Below, piece after piece: positions 1-7,754 of a DNA stretch of 21,468 nucleotides. The DNA is taken from assembly GCA_014379165.1 (NCBI GenBank), contig JACMMG010000010.1, forward strand, positions 1-21,468. Direction: 5' to 3'. How positions within the stretch are numbered: the first letter of the stretch is position 1; every line of letters begins with the position of its first letter. A program made the translations under genes and the position numbers. The DNA comes from Candidatus Parcubacteria bacterium. GTDB lineage: Bacteria; Patescibacteriota; Minisyncoccia; Phycocordibacterales; SBAW01. The notes beneath the pieces are model-generated. The model had not been told where the DNA came from and did no database searches. It saw nothing but the letters and a program-made list of their open reading frames with translations.

Positions 1-1
1 A

Positions 2-472
2 AAAGGATTTACACTTATTGAAATCCTCATCGTTATCGGCATTATTGCTATTTTGGCGGCTATCGTCATTATTGCGATCAACCCGGCAAAGCAGTTTGCA
101 CAGGCCCGCAATACGCAGCGTGAAAGCGGCATCAATAGCATATTAAATGCTATTGGACAGCGAATGGCGGACAACAAGGGTGTATTTGAAGGTACGTTCG
201 ATACTAACAAGCACTGCGACCAGATTCCAACTGGACCAACTGCAATATCGAACAGCATGGGCAATTCAGCACTTGGTAACGCGACAGGAAACTTGGGATG
301 TCTCGTTCCGACCTACATTCCAGCATTGCCAACCGAACCGCTTGGTACTGGTAGCGGTATCGATCAATATACGATCGAGCTCGTAGATGGGGGCCGTGTA
401 GAAGTCTGTGCGCCTGAATCTGACGATGAGAGTGCGATCCCGAATCCGGTGCTCTTGTGTGTCACACGCTAA
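2..472 (+). CDS. Type IV pilin-like protein (5' end outside window)
   Basis: The reading frame is open from base 2 and starts inside the class III prepilin leader: the first visible residues are KGFTLIEILIVIGIIAILAA, with the expected Phe at +1 and Glu at +5 after the prepilin peptidase cleavage Gly. A long hydrophobic helix follows, then an amphipathic stretch (NPAKQFAQARNTQRES) and a globular C-terminal part with a Cys pair (near VEVCAPE and VLLCVTR) of the kind that often closes a disulfide loop in pilins. Only the few residues before the cleavage site are missing. The visible 156 residues fit a small major or minor pilin. A strong terminator starts about 20 bases after the stop, so this gene ends its transcript. 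The protein would be processed and methylated by PilD and assembled at the inner membrane. Whether it is a major pilin or a minor pseudopilin cannot be told. Confidence 0.9.
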   Translation, partial: KGFTLIEILIVIGIIAILAAIVIIAINPAKQFAQARNTQRESGINSILNAIGQRMADNKGVFEGTFDTNKHCDQIPTGPTAISNSMGNSALGNATGNLGCLVPTYIPALPTEPLGTGSGIDQYTIELVDGGRVEVCAPESDDESAIPNPVLLCVTR

Positions 473-493
473 ATTTCTTTCTCGTCAATACTC

Positions 494-521
494 AAAAAAC
501 CCCGCATTTGCGGGGTTTTTT
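494..521 (+). terminator. Rho-independent terminator after pilin gene
   Basis: A perfect 6-bp GC-rich stem (ccccgc at 500-505, gcgggg at 510-515) with loop ATTT is flanked by six A on the left and six T on the right. It lies 20-odd bases after the pilin stop codon. The flanking A and T runs would let it work on both strands. Confidence 0.9.
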
Positions 522-618
522 GTTACAACCAAGTACCACACACTTTTATCTAAAAGGAAATATCTTTACTTATTTCTCAAGTAGGTTCTTATTTCTTCAT
601 GAATTCTAATAAGTTTCC

Positions 619-647
619 TAGACATGCTATACGCTCTCCTGTATAAA
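619..647 (+). promoter_or_regulatory. Sigma70-type promoter for the GT2 synthase
   Basis: TAGACA (619-624) and TATAAA (642-647) are separated by exactly 17 bp, each one mismatch from consensus. The predicted transcription start is about base 654, only two bases before the ATG at 656. An 8-bp hairpin (660-667 with 672-679, loop ccat) follows at once in the transcript. Confidence 0.65.
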
Positions 648-655
648 GTAGTGGT

Positions 656-1963
656 ATGCCGCCTGCACCATTGCAGGCGCGCCTGGGACGCCAACGCGAG
701 ACGACCAATTCCCCTCACAAGGGAAAACGTTTTGTCATGCAAGATATACGGCCTGTTCATCATGCCGCCAGTTTTGCCATTCCCTATAATTTTAAAGTCA
801 GGAATGATTTCACTAAAGAAGAAAATGTTTTAGTAGCGGCTATCGTCCCCTCGTTTAAGCCGGGCATTTTGACAGTAAGACTTGTCGAAGATCTTCTTCG
901 ATGGAATGAAAGTCTTGAAATATATGTTGTCGACGATTGCACACCGAACTTATATGAAGAGACGTTCGGTTTTTTTACGAGGATCAAAGGACTCTCCGAC
1001 AGGGTGACGGTCTTGCGAACTCCAATAAACAAGATGAAGGCGGGCGCTATCAATTACGCGCTCGCTCACATAGGGAAGCGTGGGGTACAACCGGAAATCA
1101 TCATTACGCTCGATGACGACGTAATGATCGATAAATATACGGTTCAGAAATTAGTAGAGGGAGTGATGGCCGATCCGCATATCGGTGCTGCATGTTCCCA
1201 GTGCCGGGTTTTGAACAAAAATGTAAATATTTTAACGCGGCTTCAAGGACTCGAGTACCTCGGGTTTAACGCGGTGCGCCTTGCAGATGAAGGCTTTTTC
1301 TTCGGACCGCTTGTCATGCACGGCATGCTTACCGCCTTTCGCTTGCAAGCCCTGACTGACGTCGGAGGTTTTGCCGAAAATCATCTTATCGAAGATTACG
1401 AAGTAACTGCACGACTCAAGGGTGCCGGCTGGCATGTCCGTCTCGCTCCCAATGCATATGCTTGGACAGAAGTTCCTGAAACCTTCTCTCAATTATGGAA
1501 GCAGCGGACAAGGTGGATATATGGCGGCCTCACCATACTCGCCCGCGTAAAATTCTTACCGGCGCTCATTCAGGACATCATCGGCCACGCCATGTTTCTT
1601 GCCACGCTTACTCTCGTAATAATTTCTGTACTCTTTGCGTCCGCAGGGCGTCTTTCTCCGGAATTTCTCAAAACTATCGTATTTCTTTCGATCGCGCAGG
1701 TGGTCATCCTGTATGTGTTCCAATTGTGGCTGATGCGGTTTTACGCGGAGAAAGATCGTACCGATTGGGCGCTACGCATCCTCCTTATACCTGAATTCCT
1801 TTATGCAAATGTATTGAGCTTGGTACTGGTAGGCGCATATATATTCGGATTCTTCAATTTTCTTACGCAAACAATTCCAGAACTATCGATCGTGCGGTCG
1901 CTTCGGGCGGCATTTTTCAAACTAGGCTACACAAACGCATGGGGAACAAGAACAACCTCATGA
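656..1963 (+). CDS. Membrane-bound processive glycosyltransferase, family GT2
   Basis: This is a 435-residue GT2 enzyme of the cellulose/hyaluronan/PgaC synthase class, which polymerises sugars from nucleotide-sugar donors at the cytoplasmic face of the membrane. Visible motifs in order are VVDD (about residue 91, nucleotide binding), LDDD (about 152, DxD metal site), IEDYE (about 245, ED catalytic motif) and QRTRW (about 283, the QxxRW acceptor/processivity motif). Three hydrophobic segments follow near residues 304-330, 339-360 and 381-402. The start is uncertain. ATG 656 sits two bases after the predicted transcription start and would be leaderless. ATG 737 (408 residues) has AAGGG 13 bases upstream and removes a basic N-terminus that no GT2 fold needs. 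Two genes downstream lies a secreted polysaccharide deacetylase, a common partner for such synthases. The polymer made cannot be named. Confidence 0.88.
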   Translation: MPPAPLQARLGRQRETTNSPHKGKRFVMQDIRPVHHAASFAIPYNFKVRNDFTKEENVLVAAIVPSFKPGILTVRLVEDLLRWNESLEIYVVDDCTPNLYEETFGFFTRIKGLSDRVTVLRTPINKMKAGAINYALAHIGKRGVQPEIIITLDDDVMIDKYTVQKLVEGVMADPHIGAACSQCRVLNKNVNILTRLQGLEYLGFNAVRLADEGFFFGPLVMHGMLTAFRLQALTDVGGFAENHLIEDYEVTARLKGAGWHVRLAPNAYAWTEVPETFSQLWKQRTRWIYGGLTILARVKFLPALIQDIIGHAMFLATLTLVIISVLFASAGRLSPEFLKTIVFLSIAQVVILYVFQLWLMRFYAEKDRTDWALRILLIPEFLYANVLSLVLVGAYIFGFFNFLTQTIPELSIVRSLRAAFFKLGYTNAWGTRTTS

Positions 1964-1980
1964 GCACGTTGTGTAAAAAC

Positions 1981-2010
1981 TTGCGTAGCAAGAAGCATCT
2001 ATGTTATAAG
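1981..2010 (+). promoter_or_regulatory. Weak candidate promoter before the small membrane protein
   Basis: TATAAG (2005-2010) matches the -10 consensus at five of six positions, with TTGCGT (1981-1986) 18 bp upstream as a poor -35 box. It would start transcription near 2017, about 23 bases before the ATG at 2040. Read-through from the GT2 gene is an equally good explanation for expression. Confidence 0.3.
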
Positions 2011-2039
2011 ACGTTCGCAGGATTATCCAATCATTAATT

Positions 2040-2285
2040 ATGAATCTACACGGAGGAACAGTTGTATCAACTATGTCGTCGATGCCGCTTATGTTGACGA
2101 CGACATTCTTGTTACATTCATCGGGCAATAGCATTTTCGCCTCAGTATTCCTTGTTCTGACAGTTATATCGTTCCTGCTTTCTGTTCTGACGCTCGTACG
2201 GTTTTTTAAAAATCTAAAAAAATATAGTGGGGGGTTACATCAGCCGCGCTTGGAAAATACTAATCATCCGTCTATTGCTAAATAA
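2040..2285 (+). CDS. Small hydrophobic membrane protein, 81 aa
   Basis: I do not recognise this family. The protein has a hydrophobic middle (roughly residues 16-55, ending in ...FLLSVLTLVRFF) followed by a basic KNLKKY tail, so it is probably anchored in the membrane by one or two helices. Its stop TAA (2283-2285) is one base before the ATG of the deacetylase gene, which suggests translational coupling and supports the ORF being real. An alternative start is ATG 2073 (70 residues), preceded by GGAGGA at 2052-2057, though 15 bases is a long spacing. It lies between a GT2 synthase and a polysaccharide deacetylase, so a helper role in polysaccharide export is possible, but this is only context. 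Confidence 0.5.
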   Translation: MNLHGGTVVSTMSSMPLMLTTTFLLHSSGNSIFASVFLVLTVISFLLSVLTLVRFFKNLKKYSGGLHQPRLENTNHPSIAK

Positions 2286-2286
2286 A

Positions 2287-4488
2287 ATGAAATCCACAAT
2301 TACAAAAAAGAACGGGTTCTCTCTTATCGCCCTTTTGGTCGTGGTTGCGGGAGCCATTTCAACCATTGCGTTTACTACCGCCACGTATGATAAATCCTAC
2401 CCGGTCCAGCCTCAGGTTGTGATACCTGCAGAAATTGTAGAGCCTGTGTCTGCTCCTAAAGAAATTTCCAAGAAAACAACTCCGACCACGAATGCGTTTA
2501 ATTTGAACAATACGGGCCTTCTTTCGCCGACTGTTCCGACGCAGCAAGGGGAAGTACTTGGAGCCTTTTTTAATCCTTCTCCTTCGTCGGGCATTACCAC
2601 GGTGGGGGCGACAACAACCTCAGTGCAGACGACCTCCCCAAAAAGAATAGTAATTTCATCGAAACGCTCCTCCGGAGGGGGAGGAAATAACTCTCCGTCA
2701 TCTCCTGCACCGACGACGCCTGTCCTCTTGCCGGATACTGCGCAGCCAACCGTCGTTCTCGCATCTCCTGCGGGCGGCGAGACCGTCTCAGGTACGACGA
2801 CTCTCCTGGCTACTGCATCCGATCCGCAAATTTCGGGCGAGGTACAAAGCGGACTCAAGGGAGTACAGTTTTACCTCGATGGCGCTGCAATCGGTGACTT
2901 TAAAACGGCCTCACCGTTTGAGTTGGCGCTCGACACGACTTCCTATGCCAATGGAACACACTCGGTAAGCGTTGTTGCAACAGACATTGCACTTAACGCA
3001 GCAACAACGAGTGATACGACGATCACCATTACCAATGTTGCACCGCTCCTGCCTGACACGAGCGCGCCTACCGTTGGCCTCACCTCGCCGACCGCAGGTG
3101 CCACCGTTGCCGGCACTACAACACTCATCGCAACTGCGTCTGACCCAGCCGTGTCTGGTCAGCTGCAAAGCGGGCTAGGGAGCATGAAGATCTACCTTGA
3201 CGGCGCATTGCTTGCCGGGCCTACATCAACCTCACCCTTTGAGTTTGCGTTTAACTCGACACTCTATGCCGACGGTGCGCACACGGTAGTTGTGGTTGCA
3301 ACAGACCTCGCACTCAATACAGCTTCCACGTCTGGTACTACCATCACCTTCAACAATATTCCCGACCCTGTGAGCAATCCATTTACCCGCGGCGGCGTAT
3401 CTTTGACCTTCGACGATGGGCTTATCTCTCATGCTACTACCGTTGCTCCGGTTCTTAACGCGCACGGCCAGAAGGGGACCTTCTACATTCCAACCGGCCT
3501 TATAGGTACTGCAGGGTACATGACATGGGCAGACATCCAAACCCTTAACGGAGTTGACGTAGAGATGGGCGCCCATACGGTGACCCATGCCGAGCTTCCG
3601 ACTCTTTCGACCGCACAGATGATAGACGAACTCCAAGGAAGTGCTGACGCGCTTGCAAGCTACAGCGTTCTGGGAGAAAACTTTGCAAGTCCGTTTGGTG
3701 CATACAGCATCCCAATGTTGGCGGAAGTTGCTAAACGCTTCAATTCCCATCGCACTTTCAACCACCTAGCGCTCAACAAATGGCCGTTCAATAAATATCT
3801 CCTCCATGTCTATCCGGTAACGACCGCAACGACCGTGGCCGAGGTTAAAGCCCAGGTGCAGACGGCGATCGCAGGCGATCACTGGCTCATCATAGTGCTT
3901 CACAATATCGCAGAAGTAGTACCGGCAGGCGACGACGGATACGGCTGGACCACCGCAAATCTCGAAGGTCTTATGACGGAGCTGCAGGGACTTGGCGTAC
4001 AGACCAAGACCGTGCGCGAAATGCTTGATATGGGACCGAATCTCGTGCCGAACTACAGTTTTGAGAGCGGAATGTCGGGATGGACAACCGATGCGCCATC
4101 AAATGTTATTCTCGATACAGGCAGTAATGGCAGCTACCCTGCCCCGCACAACTCCGTAAAGATGACTGGCAGTGCCACTGCAGCGCACCTCTTTAGCTCG
4201 ACGATACCGGTTAACTTCGGGACGACATACGGCATCCGGTTCTTCGCGAATGCGAGCGCTGTGACGTCAGGTGCGGTCGGATTCTATATCGACGAGTACG
4301 ACAGCGCAGGTAATTGGCTGCCGACCAGCAGGCACCTCGGCGCAACGGGTCCGCAGTTCACTATCGACGAGTCATACGTGTATACGCCGGCCTCCGCAAC
4401 AGTAGCGAACGTAGTCTTGCAGGCATACATGGAAGCGGGTACGGTGGGCGAGATGTTCGTAGATTCCGCAGAACTCTTCGCACAGTAG
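2287..4488 (+). CDS. Secreted polysaccharide deacetylase with two Ig-like repeats and a C-terminal carbohydrate-binding-like domain
   Basis: The protein has 733 residues from ATG 2287, which follows the previous stop by one base. An in-frame GTG at 2227 would add 20 residues before the signal and is less likely. The N-terminus (KKNGFSLIALLVVVAG) looks like a type IV prepilin leader with Ala in place of Glu at +5. A low-complexity Ser/Thr/Pro stretch contains GEVLG (88-92) and a basic Gly/Ser patch (SSKRSSGGGG). Two tandem Ig-like repeats of about 100 residues (about 154-250 and 259-358) share SGTTTLLATASDP/AGTTTLIATASDP and the ...DGAHTV.VVATD.ALN pattern. The NodB domain carries TFDDG (374-378, catalytic base and metal Asp), HTVTH (430-434, metal His pair), SPFGAY (468-473) and IIVLHN (near 540). 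The last 145 residues begin NLVPNYSFESGMSGWT, typical of a CBM4/9-type galactose-binding fold. It should act outside the cell on an N-acetylated glycan; peptidoglycan, chitin-like or PNAG-like substrates are all possible. Confidence 0.9.
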   Translation: MKSTITKKNGFSLIALLVVVAGAISTIAFTTATYDKSYPVQPQVVIPAEIVEPVSAPKEISKKTTPTTNAFNLNNTGLLSPTVPTQQGEVLGAFFNPSPSSGITTVGATTTSVQTTSPKRIVISSKRSSGGGGNNSPSSPAPTTPVLLPDTAQPTVVLASPAGGETVSGTTTLLATASDPQISGEVQSGLKGVQFYLDGAAIGDFKTASPFELALDTTSYANGTHSVSVVATDIALNAATTSDTTITITNVAPLLPDTSAPTVGLTSPTAGATVAGTTTLIATASDPAVSGQLQSGLGSMKIYLDGALLAGPTSTSPFEFAFNSTLYADGAHTVVVVATDLALNTASTSGTTITFNNIPDPVSNPFTRGGVSLTFDDGLISHATTVAPVLNAHGQKGTFYIPTGLIGTAGYMTWADIQTLNGVDVEMGAHTVTHAELPTLSTAQMIDELQGSADALASYSVLGENFASPFGAYSIPMLAEVAKRFNSHRTFNHLALNKWPFNKYLLHVYPVTTATTVAEVKAQVQTAIAGDHWLIIVLHNIAEVVPAGDDGYGWTTANLEGLMTELQGLGVQTKTVREMLDMGPNLVPNYSFESGMSGWTTDAPSNVILDTGSNGSYPAPHNSVKMTGSATAAHLFSSTIPVNFGTTYGIRFFANASAVTSGAVGFYIDEYDSAGNWLPTSRHLGATGPQFTIDESYVYTPASATVANVVLQAYMEAGTVGEMFVDSAELFAQ

Positions 4489-4515
4489 CAGTTTGTTCAG
4501 GTGTTTGTGCTCACT

Positions 4516-5901
4516 ATGTCAAAAACAACCATTCTTCTTATGGCGATTGTCGTGGTCGGGGCAGTAGGCGCTGCCGCGTATTACTCGCTACGCTCCGGAC
4601 AAGAGGGGACGCCTGAAGCGGAAGGCTCATCATCCGAACTACCTCTTTTTTCGGTGCAGGAGGGAACAGCCCAGAAAGAGGATGAAGCTGCGCCTTTCCC
4701 AACGCAAGCGCCGACAACAACTTCGCCAACGCCTGCACCCCAGACGTCTCCGCAAAGTGCCGTGCCGGCAAAGAAAGCCGTGAGTCTGGGGGACAATGCA
4801 GCATACTACCGAGCAAGTGGCTCCTCCTCCGACGATCTGCGGGAGTTCCAGCATGGACTTTCCTTCGTGCCACTTCCAAGCGGGGAGTACTATCTCATAT
4901 GGTCGAGCTCGGGAAATCCGCCACAAGGTTCAGGTGAGGGCGGTAACTGGACGCATGATATCTACTACTCACGCATCGACCCCGCTTCGCCTCGCATACG
5001 GCCCGCCACCCTTATCTCGCGGCCCGAAGCTCAGGAACCCGCAAGTGCCGCCATTTCATCAAGCGGTGCCATCCTTGTAACTACTGAGGACGGATGGAAT
5101 ACGTCGTACGAAGTATCTCAGCGATATGCGCTCTTTAACCGCACCTTAGAGCCGGTACGTTCGTACCCCCAGACTGTTATGGACGGGGGACACTCGGGCC
5201 ACGTGGCGTCTGCAGGAGGCAGATTCGTCGTCTTCTTTTCGGAAGGATGGGTAGATGGCGGTGGAGTTGATGACCTCGGCTCGGGCGACGATGTGTACGC
5301 AACAATAATCGCTTCGGACGGCCAGATTGTGCAGCGGGTACCCGTGTCGGTTGGAAACGACGCGAGAGACTGGTGGCCAGTTGTTGCCGGTTCACAGAGC
5401 GCGGCAGCATTGGTATGGCAGCGGTTTGTGAATGGAAAAGAATCGACAGACTTGTATCTATCGATTCTTGATCCAAAAACGGGCACGATCGTTAAAAGTC
5501 AGCAAAAACTTGCATCAGGGGTGAAATATTACACCTACAACGTGAGCTATGTTCCGGCGATCGACCGGTTCTTAATCCAAGGTTCATATGCCTCAGGTGG
5601 AGGCTTTGCGTATCTCGTCGATATAAGCGGCACTGTTACCGCTTCCAATACATCGCTTCCAGCGATAGTTCGCGAATCCGAACCGATACTCAAAGGCACG
5701 ACGGCGGTTCAGGCGACATCCCCCTCTGGTCTTGCGGTATACAATTTATCGCAAAATTCCATTACGCTTGCCCGTACGATCAAAGATCCCTATGTATGGA
5801 ACTATATGGGTACGGGCGGGATCTTTGTGGACTCGGACACTGTGTACATCGTATCGTTATCCTCGCGTGGTTTGCTTGAAAAACTTTTTACCATTCAATA
5901 A
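4516..5901 (+). CDS. Membrane-anchored protein with a predicted beta-propeller-like ectodomain, function unknown
   Basis: Starting at ATG 4516 the product has 461 residues; GTG 4501 would add five. A hydrophobic N-terminal helix (about residues 4-24, ILLMAIVVVGAVGAAAYY) is followed by a Ser/Thr/Pro-rich spacer (about 35-90). About 370 residues of short beta-type repeats come next, with recurring patterns such as SGEYYLIWSSSG, GRFVVFFSEGW, SAAALVWQRF and DRFLIQGSYASGG. Their spacing resembles propeller blades of BNR/sialidase-like or five-bladed glycosidase-like folds, but no complete Asp-box or catalytic signature is visible, so no enzyme activity is claimed. It starts 27 bases after the deacetylase stop on the same strand, with no terminator between them, and is probably cotranscribed. 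A role in binding or sensing the surface glycan is an inference from context. Confidence 0.8.
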   Translation: MSKTTILLMAIVVVGAVGAAAYYSLRSGQEGTPEAEGSSSELPLFSVQEGTAQKEDEAAPFPTQAPTTTSPTPAPQTSPQSAVPAKKAVSLGDNAAYYRASGSSSDDLREFQHGLSFVPLPSGEYYLIWSSSGNPPQGSGEGGNWTHDIYYSRIDPASPRIRPATLISRPEAQEPASAAISSSGAILVTTEDGWNTSYEVSQRYALFNRTLEPVRSYPQTVMDGGHSGHVASAGGRFVVFFSEGWVDGGGVDDLGSGDDVYATIIASDGQIVQRVPVSVGNDARDWWPVVAGSQSAAALVWQRFVNGKESTDLYLSILDPKTGTIVKSQQKLASGVKYYTYNVSYVPAIDRFLIQGSYASGGGFAYLVDISGTVTASNTSLPAIVRESEPILKGTTAVQATSPSGLAVYNLSQNSITLARTIKDPYVWNYMGTGGIFVDSDTVYIVSLSSRGLLEKLFTIQ

Positions 5902-5907
5902 ATTTTT

Positions 5908-5993
5908 AGTCAACTGACTGTTGCTTGACGCGCGAGGTCCCCGGTGCTAGGACTAAGCAAGGTTCAATCTCCACTGGGAAGGAGGATGTGTTG
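5908..5993 (+). promoter_or_regulatory. Structured leader with a strong, apparently unused Shine-Dalgarno before the vWA gene
   Basis: Three inverted repeats lie close together: AGTCA/TGACT (5908-5912, 5915-5919), TTGCTT/AAGCAA (5921-5926, 5955-5960) and, nested inside the second, GTCC/GGAC (5937-5940, 5950-5953). They are followed by a perfect AAGGAGG at 5979-5985. The vWA start codon is 43 bases beyond that site. The site instead precedes ATG 5986, which stops after four codons (MCCK), and TTG 5991, which opens a 23-codon frame overlapping the vWA start. It could be a translational leader or a small RNA; chance cannot be excluded. Confidence 0.3.
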
Positions 5994-6027
5994 CAAATAA
6001 GGCTTTATATCCTAATCCAGTTTTCGT

Positions 6028-7545
6028 ATGTCTACGTCATTTGTGGGGACCCGCGCGCTTAGCGCTCTCCTTGTGTTTACCCTTGTATGTTCTCCTGCCT
6101 CCGCTGCGTTTGCGCAGGAGGGGGATGTTCTCGCGCCTGAAGTACAGGAAGAGGTCTCGTTGACCACGTCTTCCGCTGAGGAACCTATAGAAAATCCAGC
6201 ACTCCCTCGCTCATGCGGAATAGACGCGGTCCTTGTGCTGGACACTTCTGAAAGCATCGACCGTGAGCATGAGCTTCCGCTTATGCGCGACGCGTTCAAG
6301 ACATTTGTGGCCGAGCTATTGCCTGCAACGCCCATCCGCTTTGCGGTTATTTCCTTTGCTCACGAGGCGGACCTTGAACAAGGATTTACCGCCGATGTGG
6401 ACGAGGTTACAAGCGCGATAGACACCGCCGAATCTGCAACCGGTTCGACCGACTGGAGCGACGGCCTCACGCTTGCACTCGCACAATTTGAAGGCGGCGA
6501 GCGGCCCGGACTCGTTGTTTTTGCCTCGGATGGCAATCCCAATTACGACGGCGATAACGAACAGGAGGCGCTGCAAGACGCCGTAGGAGACGCTAATGCG
6601 CTAAAGCGTGAGGGCATTCGCATCATAACGCTTGCGATAGGCGACGAGCTCGATGCGGAGAACCTTGAAGCTATTTCAAGCGCCGACGCCGTTTATACGA
6701 CCTCGAACTTTGACGAATTGCCTCAAGAACTCCACGAGATAGCCACCGATTTGTGCGGTAGCACCATAAACGTCACTAAAGTAATCGATGCAGATGGCAA
6801 CCTGGAGACGACCGACGATCGCGCCGGCACTCCTTCAGGTTTTGCCTTTACGATCGCGGGAGAAAGCCATACGACGAATACCGAGGGCAAGGCGGCGGTC
6901 GAGGTTGAAGGCGAAGGCCCATGGAGCGTCGTCGAACTTGCTCGTGAAGGGTATGAGTTTGTCTCTGCCTCCTGCAAGAACCAAGAAAACGAGAGTGTTG
7001 GGACCGCGGCAACCAGCAGCGTTGCAGATATAACGGTCAACAATGATGACATCATTTCCTGCATCTTTTACAACAAACCCGTCTCTCAATCAGGTGGCGG
7101 AACAACGATCGATAACGGCAGCAGCGGCTCTTCAGGCGGTTCGTCCTCAGGCGGGGGCGGAAGAAGTGGGGGGGGCGGTAGCCGAAGAACTTCATCGCCG
7201 GGAGAGATTCTGGGTACGACGACTGCTCTAACCTGCGGGCCGTACATCAATCAGTACATGCGCATGGGATGGAATAATGATTCGGTCGAAGTGATGAAGC
7301 TTCAAACGTTCCTGAATGTCCATATGGCGGCCAATCTTCCCGTCTCAGGCCTCTTCGGTCCTATGACCTTCGAAGCCGTAGAAAGCTTCCAGCTTAAATA
7401 TTCGGACGAAGTACTCAAGCCTTGGGTACCCTATGGCCTTCTGAACGATAAGACCCCGACCGGTTTTGTGTATAAAACGACGAGCCGCTGGATAAATCTC
7501 CTTATGTGTCCGACGCTCAATATTCCGATGCCTCAGTTGCCTTAA
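6028..7545 (+). CDS. Secreted von Willebrand factor A protein with prealbumin-like and peptidoglycan-binding-like domains
   Basis: The product has 505 residues. A classic signal peptide ends in ASAAFA (about residue 29), which supports ATG 6028 although no Shine-Dalgarno is adjacent. The vWA domain spans about 63-243 with a MIDAS: DTSES (72-76), the Thr/Ser patch STDWSDG (about 140) and ASDGN (166-170). Residues about 247-350 (TINVTKVIDADGN... SCIFYNKP) look like a SpaA/prealbumin-type beta-sandwich. A Gly/Ser linker with basic residues (GGGRSGGGGSRRTS) leads into GEILG (392-396). The C-terminal 100 residues contain a peptidoglycan-binding-1-like unit (VEVMKLQTFLN ... GLFGPMTFEAVESFQ), followed by VYKTTSRWINLLMCP. 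The likely role is metal-dependent adhesion at the cell surface, held to the wall by the C-terminal domain. The ligand is unknown. It is followed by a strong terminator. Confidence 0.9.
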   Translation: MSTSFVGTRALSALLVFTLVCSPASAAFAQEGDVLAPEVQEEVSLTTSSAEEPIENPALPRSCGIDAVLVLDTSESIDREHELPLMRDAFKTFVAELLPATPIRFAVISFAHEADLEQGFTADVDEVTSAIDTAESATGSTDWSDGLTLALAQFEGGERPGLVVFASDGNPNYDGDNEQEALQDAVGDANALKREGIRIITLAIGDELDAENLEAISSADAVYTTSNFDELPQELHEIATDLCGSTINVTKVIDADGNLETTDDRAGTPSGFAFTIAGESHTTNTEGKAAVEVEGEGPWSVVELAREGYEFVSASCKNQENESVGTAATSSVADITVNNDDIISCIFYNKPVSQSGGGTTIDNGSSGSSGGSSSGGGGRSGGGGSRRTSSPGEILGTTTALTCGPYINQYMRMGWNNDSVEVMKLQTFLNVHMAANLPVSGLFGPMTFEAVESFQLKYSDEVLKPWVPYGLLNDKTPTGFVYKTTSRWINLLMCPTLNIPMPQLP

Positions 7546-7566
7546 ATAGTTGAGTATTGTGTAACC

Positions 7567-7600
7567 ATGTAAAATTCCCGCTTGTGCGGGAATTTTACAT
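7567..7600 (+). terminator. Terminator hairpin after the vWA gene
   Basis: A perfect 15-bp inverted repeat (7567-7581 with 7586-7600, loop TTGT) has a GC-rich core cccgc/gcggg and AT-rich outer arms containing AAAATT and AATTTT. It starts 22 bases after the vWA stop and should also work on the other strand. Confidence 0.85.
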
Positions 7601-7607
7601 ACCAGTA

Positions 7608-7637
7608 GGGACAATAAATGTATAAAGCTGCTATAGT
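7608..7637 (+). promoter_or_regulatory. Promoter for the Lys-rich micropeptide
   Basis: TATAGT (7632-7637, one mismatch from consensus) has GGGACA (7608-7613) 18 bp upstream as a moderate -35 box. Start of transcription is predicted near 7644, giving an AT-rich leader of about 28 bases before ATG 7672. The terminator of the previous gene ends just upstream, so this is an independent unit. Confidence 0.5.
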
Positions 7638-7671
7638 TAATGTTTATAAAATTTATTTTCAAACAACTTTT

Positions 7672-7737
7672 ATGGCAAAAGGAAACGACGCATATAAAAA
7701 GGATAAGAAGAAGCCAAAAAAGAACAAGAAAAAGTAA
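7672..7737 (+). CDS. Lysine-rich micropeptide, 21 aa
   Basis: This short ORF encodes 21 residues, starting MAKGNDAYKK and ending in a run of Lys with Pro and Asn (KKPKKNKKK); 12 residues are Lys. It has its own candidate promoter upstream and its own terminator 18 bases downstream, which is stronger evidence for a gene than the ORF itself. No Shine-Dalgarno is seen. Very short Lys-rich proteins of this style occur in many bacterial genomes without known function; binding to nucleic acid or ribosomes is a reasonable guess from charge alone. Confidence 0.6.
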   Translation: MAKGNDAYKKDKKKPKKNKKK

Positions 7738-7754
7738 TTTTATTTCTTTTCACC

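Noticed and set aside
660..679. Second copy of the 9185 palindrome
   Set aside because: It shares only the GCCTGC/GCAGGC ends and has a loop; the central GCCGGC of the 9185 element is missing, so I treat it as an unrelated hairpin.
2227..2286. GTG start 20 codons upstream for deacetylase 1
   Set aside because: It overlaps the 81-aa gene and would put a charged stretch before the prepilin-like leader; ATG 2287 directly after the upstream stop is simpler.
2412..2858. 148-aa minus-strand frame
   Set aside because: It is antisense to the low-complexity linker of deacetylase 1; its Val/Gly/Pro-rich sequence mirrors the Thr/Ser/Pro coding strand.
3232..3765. 177-aa minus-strand frame
   Set aside because: It is antisense to the NodB domain of deacetylase 1, whose motifs are intact; the minus frame shows no domain and is rich in Arg, Cys and Val as shadow frames of GC-rich genes usually are.
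5925..5953. Promoter TTGACG-17-TAGGAC before the vWA gene
   Set aside because: The -35 is good but TAGGAC matches the -10 consensus at only three positions, and the bases are part of an inverted repeat that explains them as well.
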